Assembly (NCBI GenBank): GCA_040756715.1 | Contig: JBFLYE010000186.1 | Location: 1 to 25,695, forward strand | Origin: JBFLYE01 sp040756715 [NCBI: bacterium] | GTDB lineage: Bacteria; UBA9089; UBA9088 | Direction: 5' to 3' | DNA: 25,695 nt | Part shown: in pieces, positions 21,307-25,695 of the stretch | Layout: the number at the start of each line of letters is the position of its first letter | How positions within the stretch are numbered: position 1 is the stretch's first letter | Translations under genes and position numbers: made by a program | The notes under the pieces: model-generated | What the model was told of the DNA's origin: nothing | Database searches by the model: none | Seen by the model: the letters and a program-made list of their open reading frames with translations, nothing else

Positions 21307-22583
21307 TAGGGGCAATCTTTGTTTTATCCTTTTGTATCTTTGTCCATGAGCTTGGACATTTTATTGCTGCAATTATAGCCAAGATAAAGGTAAGAAAATT
21401 CTCCATTGGCTTTGGGAAAAAATTGCTTGGCTTTAAGAGGAATGATTGCGAATACCAGATAGCCCTTATCCCATTTGGTGGATATGTTAAGATGGAGGGA
21501 GAATCTCCTAATGAAAGAACAGGGAAGGAAGGTGAATTTTATTCAAAACCCATTTCTGCCAGGATATTTGTCGTCCTAAGTGGTGTTTTTATGAACCTTT
21601 TCTTTGGTTGGCTTTTGTTCTTTATGATATTTACCTTTGGTTCTCCCTCAATTCTGCCCATTGTGGGAGGAGTAATTAAGGGTTCTCCTGCACAAAAAGG
21701 GGGAATAATAAAAGGCGATGAAATTGTAAAAATAGAGAATACACATATTGATGAATGGAAGGATGTGGTAAAAAAGATTGCCATGAATCCAAATAAAACA
21801 TATGAATTTGAGATTAAAAGAGATGGCAAGCTAATAAAGAAAAATATTACCATAGAGGCTATAGATGGAGGGATGGGCTATATTGGGATTTCCCCTTGGC
21901 TTGCCCCAAGAATAGGGGGTTTTCTTAAAGGATTTCCGGGGGAGAAATCGGCTCTTTTAAAGGGTGATTTAATAAAAGAGATAAATAAAAAGGAAATCTT
22001 TGCTTGGGAAGATGTGGTTGAGGTAATCTATAAAAATCCAGGCGTTCCTTGTTCTTTAAAGGTAGAGAGGGGAAATAAAATTTTTTCTTTAACCATTGTC
22101 CCAATACAGAAGCTAATTGGCACGCAAACCATTGGTATGATAGGGATTACACCCTCATTTTATACAACAAAAAGATACAATCCCATTATTGCATCTTGCA
22201 AGGCATCCTCTGAGGTATATGACCTTATTGTCTTAAACATTGTTGGGATATATAAAATGATAAGGGGCGATATATCACCAAAAATGGTATCAGGTCCGAT
22301 TGGAATCCTTCAAATAGCTTGCAAAACAGCCCATGAGGGATTTGTCCATCTTTTACGATTTACAGCCCTAATGAGCGTCTGCCTTGTTATTGTCAATCTT
22401 CTTCCCATCCCAATAGCAGATGGTGGTCTGGTTTTATTCTTTATTATTGAGGGAATAAGGAGAAAGCCATTTTCAGAAACATTTTACGAGAGGGCAAATC
22501 AGGTCGGTTTTGGAATAATCATTTTAATCCTTTTCTTTGCCTCGATGAATGATATAACAAGAATATTTGAGGGGTTTAAGTAA
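21291..22583 (+). CDS. rseP: Site-2 protease RseP (zinc intramembrane metalloprotease)
   Basis: RseP cleaves transmembrane substrates such as anti-sigma factors and remnant signal peptides within the inner membrane. The 430-aa protein has HELGH (19-23) in the first membrane segment and a late-membrane NLLPIPIADGG motif (usual form NxxPxPxLDGG, here with Ala in place of Leu). Between them are two PDZ-like stretches (IVGGVIKGSPAQKGGIIKGD, and SALLKGDLIKEINKKE). The start overlaps dxr, and the stop overlaps lgt by one base. The pairing with lgt and a LolD-like ATPase forms an envelope/lipoprotein block. Confidence 0.94.
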   Translation: MFTSIIGAIFVLSFCIFVHELGHFIAAIIAKIKVRKFSIGFGKKLLGFKRNDCEYQIALIPFGGYVKMEGESPNERTGKEGEFYSKPISARIFVVLSGVFMNLFFGWLLFFMIFTFGSPSILPIVGGVIKGSPAQKGGIIKGDEIVKIENTHIDEWKDVVKKIAMNPNKTYEFEIKRDGKLIKKNITIEAIDGGMGYIGISPWLAPRIGGFLKGFPGEKSALLKGDLIKEINKKEIFAWEDVVEVIYKNPGVPCSLKVERGNKIFSLTIVPIQKLIGTQTIGMIGITPSFYTTKRYNPIIASCKASSEVYDLIVLNIVGIYKMIRGDISPKMVSGPIGILQIACKTAHEGFVHLLRFTALMSVCLVIVNLLPIPIADGGLVLFFIIEGIRRKPFSETFYERANQVGFGIIILILFFASMNDITRIFEGFK

Positions 22584-23323
22584 TGCACCCGGTTTTGTTT
22601 AAGATAGGTCCACTTACCCTCTATACATACGGGCTTTTTTTGGCAATTGCCTTTATGGTTGGATTTTGGCTTGCTGAAAGGAGGGCTTTTGATTTAAAGA
22701 GGCATATCTCAAACATTGCTGTTTTAATTTTTGTCTCGGGTATAATTGGTGCAAGGATATTTAATGCTATTTCAAACCCATCATCCTATTCATTTATTGA
22801 TGTTTTTATCTCAAGATCGGGCTTTACATTTCATGGAGGACTTATCTTTGCCATAATTTCTGTTTGGATATATTGCAAGAAAAAGGGCTTGCCATTCCTT
22901 AAGATTGCCGATATTTTCTCTCCCTCCTTTGCTATTGGGATGAGTATTGGAAGGATAGGTTGCTTTTTTGAAGGGTGTTGTTTTGGAAAGCCAACCAGCC
23001 TTCCCTGGGGAATTCTATTTCCTGTGGGAAGCTGGGGATGGAAGAGATTTGGAAATATCCCCCTTCATCCAACCCAACTCTATTCATCCCTTTTAGATTT
23101 TATCCTATTCTTAATTCTCATTAAGATTAAGCCAAAGAGGAATGGTTTTCTCTTTTTCTCATTCCTTTTGGGATATTCCATAATCCGCTTTTTTGTTGAG
23201 TTTTTAAGGGATCAACCCCTATTTCTTTTTTCCCTTACCCAACCACAGGTTGTATTTTTTATCGTGGGCATAATAATAAGTATTATATGGTTTTTATATG
23301 GTAAGAATAAGCAATCTATATAA
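22583..23323 (+). CDS. lgt: Prolipoprotein diacylglyceryl transferase
   Basis: Lgt attaches diacylglycerol to the lipobox cysteine of prolipoproteins at the inner membrane. The 246-aa protein is very hydrophobic with about seven membrane segments. It shows the YGLFLAIAFMVGFWLAERRA start, GFTFHGG (catalytic-region His), the Lgt signature GRIGCFFEGCCFGKP and HPTQLYSS. The ATG shares a base with the rseP stop. The lolD-like start lies 26 nt inside its 3' end. Confidence 0.96.
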   Translation: MHPVLFKIGPLTLYTYGLFLAIAFMVGFWLAERRAFDLKRHISNIAVLIFVSGIIGARIFNAISNPSSYSFIDVFISRSGFTFHGGLIFAIISVWIYCKKKGLPFLKIADIFSPSFAIGMSIGRIGCFFEGCCFGKPTSLPWGILFPVGSWGWKRFGNIPLHPTQLYSSLLDFILFLILIKIKPKRNGFLFFSFLLGYSIIRFFVEFLRDQPLFLFSLTQPQVVFFIVGIIISIIWFLYGKNKQSI

Positions 23324-23939
23324 ATCCTTTGGGCAAATTGAGGTTTTAAAGGGAATAGAGCTAGAGATAAAAAATAGCGAGATTGTTGCTATTGTTGGAG
23401 CATCTGGGGTTGGGAAATCTACCTTGCTCCATATCATAGGTGGCATAGAAAAACCATCATCTGGGAATGTCCTTTTTAATGATTGTGACATTTTTGCATT
23501 AAAAGAGGACAACCTTAATAGATTTAGGGCAAAGAATATGGGATTTATCTTGCAATTTTATAACCTTTTCTCAAATTTATCTATTTTTGAAAATGTATTG
23601 ATTCCTTCGCTTATTATGGGAAATAATGCAAGCAAGAGGGCTTATGAGCTTATTTCATTTTTGGGTTTATCTTCCAAGATTAACCATCTTCCAAATTACT
23701 TATCCTTTGGCGAGCAGCAAAGGGTAGCTATTGCAAGGGCTTTGATCAATTCTCCAGAAATAATTATTGCAGATGAGCCAACCGGCTCTCTTGATAAAAA
23801 TATGGCAATTGAGGTATATGAGATGTTAAAATCCATTGTTAAAAGAGAAAACAAGGCTTTAATAATTGCTACCCATAATGAGGAGCTTTCAAAAATGGCA
23901 GATCGGCTCTTTAGACTATCTGACGGACGGTTAAGATGA
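23298..23939 (+). CDS. lolD: LolD-like ABC transporter ATP-binding protein
   Basis: An ATPase of the LolD/MacB family, in the cytoplasm on the inner membrane. The 213-aa protein has Walker A GASGVGKST (34-42), the Q-loop (Gln86), Walker B IIIADEPTGSLD with Asp159-Glu160, and the H-loop His193. The signature is LSFGEQQ rather than LSGGQQ, with Phe replacing a Gly of the conserved motif. Position right after lgt suggests lipoprotein release (LolD), but no LolC/LolE permease is adjacent; hisB follows with a 4-nt overlap. An FtsE- or MacB-type role is possible. Confidence 0.82.
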   Translation: MVRISNLYKSFGQIEVLKGIELEIKNSEIVAIVGASGVGKSTLLHIIGGIEKPSSGNVLFNDCDIFALKEDNLNRFRAKNMGFILQFYNLFSNLSIFENVLIPSLIMGNNASKRAYELISFLGLSSKINHLPNYLSFGEQQRVAIARALINSPEIIIADEPTGSLDKNMAIEVYEMLKSIVKRENKALIIATHNEELSKMADRLFRLSDGRLR

Positions 23940-24517
23940 GAAAGGAAAAAATAATAAGGGAGACAAAAGAGACAAGGGTAGAGGTAAATCTAACTCTTGA
24001 TGGTTGTGGAATGTCCAATATAAAAACAAGCCTTTCATTTTTTGACCATCTTCTTTCATTGTTTTCACACCATAGTATGTTTGACCTCAAGATAAGGGCA
24101 AAGGGAGATCTTCCACACCATATCATTGAGGATGTTGGAATCTGCCTTGGCAGCGCATTTGATAAGGCATTAAAAGATAAAAAAGGGATAAATAGATATG
24201 GCGATATAGCCCTTCCCATGGATGAAGCATTAGCCATTGTATCTTTGGACATCTCAGGAAGGCCTAACCTTATTATAAAAAAGGATAACCTTGCCTTTGA
24301 ATTTTCTGGGATGGTTGATGGCCTTGATACATCTTTAATCCAGGCATTTCTTAAGGCATTTGTTGACAATTCAAAGATTACCCTCCATATTGTAATTCTT
24401 TATGGCTCTGATACCCATCATATTATAGAGGCAATATTTAAGGGACTAGGAAGGGCATTGAAAGGGGCAACGAGGATTGAGAGGACAGATATTCCCTCAA
24501 GCAAAGGGGCGATATGA
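23936..24517 (+). CDS. hisB: Imidazoleglycerol-phosphate dehydratase
   Basis: HisB dehydrates imidazole glycerol phosphate to imidazole acetol phosphate in histidine synthesis. The 193-aa protein is the single-function type. It has the duplicated metal-binding motifs: FFDHLLSLFSHHSMFD and PHHIIEDVGICLG in the first half, and DTHHIIEAIFKGLGRALKGA near the end, which closely resembles a second HHxxE copy. It overlaps the lolD-like gene by four bases. No other his gene is nearby, so it is a stray member in an envelope operon, ultimately fed by PRPP from prs. Confidence 0.95.
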   Translation: MRKEKIIRETKETRVEVNLTLDGCGMSNIKTSLSFFDHLLSLFSHHSMFDLKIRAKGDLPHHIIEDVGICLGSAFDKALKDKKGINRYGDIALPMDEALAIVSLDISGRPNLIIKKDNLAFEFSGMVDGLDTSLIQAFLKAFVDNSKITLHIVILYGSDTHHIIEAIFKGLGRALKGATRIERTDIPSSKGAI

Positions 24518-24520
24518 AAC

Positions 24521-24571
24521 TTGACAAAAGAATAAAATTTATGTAAAGTTTTCTTTGAAAAATTCCGATAT
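24521..24571 (+). promoter_or_regulatory. Overlapping sigma70- and sigma28-type promoters of flgM
   Basis: TTGACA (24521-24526), a 17-bp spacer and TAAAGT (24544-24549) form a sigma70-type promoter. The same TAAAGTTT (24544-24551) is a perfect sigma28 -35 element, followed by N12 and TCCGATAT (24564-24571). FlgM could therefore be made from both, as for flgM in enteric bacteria. Confidence 0.65.
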
Positions 24572-24584
24572 ATAATTTAGAAAG

Positions 24585-24878
24585 ATGAACATAGATAAAA
24601 TAGGTCAAATAGGGAAGATAGGGAAGATAGAAAAAGGAGGCCTCATAAAAGGCAAGGAGGGGGTAATAAATGAGGCCGATGATACCCTTTCTATTTCATC
24701 CGAGGGAAAGAAGGCTTCTGAACTAGATTCTTTGAAAAAGCTTGTTTTTAATGCTATATCCTCCCTTCCAGATGTTCGCTCGCAAAGAATAGATACGGCA
24801 GAAAGGAGGATAAGAGAGGGGTATTATAACAGGCATATACAAGATATAGCAAGTTCTCTCTTAAGCCCATCCGTATAA
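24585..24878 (+). CDS. flgM: Anti-sigma28 factor FlgM
   Basis: FlgM holds sigma28 inactive until the hook is finished and FlgM is exported. The 97-aa protein has the family's disordered N-terminal half, here with an IGKIGK repeat, an SISSEGKKASELDSLKK segment, and the C-terminal sigma28-binding region LPDVRSQRIDTAERRIREG with YYNRHIQDIASSLL. It starts about 14 nt after a sigma28-type -10 element. This fits the sigma28-type promoters before flgF and flgB. nfo follows with no gap. Confidence 0.88.
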   Translation: MNIDKIGQIGKIGKIEKGGLIKGKEGVINEADDTLSISSEGKKASELDSLKKLVFNAISSLPDVRSQRIDTAERRIREGYYNRHIQDIASSLLSPSV

Positions 24879-25695
24879 TTGAGATTAGGGGTTCATATTT
24901 CCTCCTTAAACCTTAAAGAAATTGTTGAGAGGGCAGAATACCTTAATTGCGAGACAATTCAGATATTTACAAGAAATCCAAAATCTTGGGCAGGGCCAAA
25001 TTATTTAGATAATGATATTTCATTCTTTAAGGAAAGCCTTAAAAAGAAGGACATTTCTCCTGTTGCAATTCATCTTTCTTATCTTCCAAACTTTGCATCC
25101 TCTGACCCCCTTTTAATGGAAAAAAGCGTCCAGACCCTCATCTCTGAGCTAAAATGGGCAGAAAAACTTTCCTGTGCATTTGTGGTAACCCATCCAGGAA
25201 GCCATAAGGGAGATGGTGTTAAAATTGGAATAAAAAGGATAATTGACTCCATCAATGTTGCATTCTCCTTTGTAAAAAACCCTGTTTTGCTTCTTCTTGA
25301 GACAACCGCAAAGGAGGGAAATGAGATTGGGCTAGCTGATGAGATTGGAGAAATTATTGAAGGGTGTGATGAAAAGGAGCGTCTCGGTGTCTGCCTTGAT
25401 ACAGCTCATATCTTTGCCGCAGGATACGATATTTTGAATGACCTTGATGGCGTGCTTTCTACATTTGACAAAGCCTTTGGTCTTTGCCGAATAAAGCTTG
25501 TTCATCTTAATGATTCAAAGGGAGAATGTGGCTCTCATAGGGATAGACACTTAGGTATTGGAGAAGGCTTAATTGGAATAGAGGGATTTAAGAAAATTCT
25601 TATCCATCCTTTCTTTAAAGATATGCCCCTTATTTTAGAAACCCCAAAAACAGACGATTGGGATGATGTAAGAAACCTGGGGATAGTGAGAAAGC
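24879..25695 (+). CDS. nfo: Endonuclease IV (AP endonuclease), 3' end beyond window
   Basis: Nfo cuts DNA 5' to abasic sites in base-excision repair, using three zinc ions. The reading frame begins at TTG 24879, directly after the flgM stop, and runs open to the window edge (272 codons, so only the last few residues are likely missing, given about 285 in E. coli). Start RLGVHISS is typical. Metal ligands are visible: HLSYLPN, THPGSH, LLETTAKEG, VCLDTAHIFAAGYD, VHLNDSK, SHRDRHLGIGEG and LILETP. An ATG start is absent near this position. Pairing with flgM has no functional explanation and may be simple co-transcription. Confidence 0.93.
   Translation, partial: MRLGVHISSLNLKEIVERAEYLNCETIQIFTRNPKSWAGPNYLDNDISFFKESLKKKDISPVAIHLSYLPNFASSDPLLMEKSVQTLISELKWAEKLSCAFVVTHPGSHKGDGVKIGIKRIIDSINVAFSFVKNPVLLLLETTAKEGNEIGLADEIGEIIEGCDEKERLGVCLDTAHIFAAGYDILNDLDGVLSTFDKAFGLCRIKLVHLNDSKGECGSHRDRHLGIGEGLIGIEGFKKILIHPFFKDMPLILETPKTDDWDDVRNLGIVRK

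Noticed and set aside
23298-23939. LSFGEQQ signature as a sign that the LolD-like ATPase is inactive
   Set aside because: Walker A, Walker B Glu, Q-loop and His are intact; one substitution in the signature does not show loss of function.

Overview
The window is an AT-rich stretch of chromosome from a flagellated bacterium with an outer membrane. Genes for the L and P rings (flgH, flgI), the P-ring chaperone (flgA) and a LolD-like ATPase show the diderm envelope. The C-terminus of a secreted subtilase (PNP...ISGELV...GVYLY pattern), a GuaB3-type IMP dehydrogenase and a cupin-type phosphoglucose isomerase of archaeal style suggest an uncultivated candidate-phylum lineage rather than a well-known group. 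I cannot place it more precisely without a database search. There is no rRNA, tRNA, CRISPR array or insertion sequence.

Layout: (1) 1-3598, + strand: prs, rplY/ctc, pth and a ferredoxin-fused etfA. (2) 3714-5168: a MEMO1-AMMECR1 fusion. (3) 5201-9082, - strand: a CheY-like receiver gene and a cupin PGI, then guaB3-guaA. (4) 9165-13447, + strand: flagellar operon flgF, flgG, flgA, flgH, flgI, a 23-codon lysine-rich ORF, and a short flgJ. (5) 13506-17475, - strand: flgB, flgC, fliE, fliM, dxs. (6) 17545-24517, + strand: queA, subtilase, dxr, rseP, lgt, lolD-like, hisB. (7) 24585 to the end: flgM, then nfo (endonuclease IV), cut by the window edge.

Three features stand out. First, short tandem arrays with 7-bp units recur at gene junctions. 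In flgA, flgH and flgI they are translated and form the signal peptides: one unit supplies the charged n-region (and, in flgH and flgI, the ATG), and another supplies the hydrophobic h-region. Because 7 is not a multiple of 3, a gain or loss of one unit would shift frame, so these may be contingency loci for the flagellum.

Second, the flagellar clusters flgF-flgJ, flgB-fliM and flgM all sit behind near-identical sigma28-type promoters (consensus about TNAAGTWW-N12-KCCGATATATWA). Several other genes have -35/-10 boxes so close to the start codon that their mRNAs should be leaderless.

Third, two genes lack a normal start. dxs has a perfect AAGGAGG placed six bases before ACG. The receiver gene has its promoter-proximal ATG followed at codon 3 by TAG.

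A further dispersed motif, GTTTAGCTAAAC / GCTAAACACATAC, forms inverted repeats at convergent gene ends and supplies the TAG stop codons of three genes.
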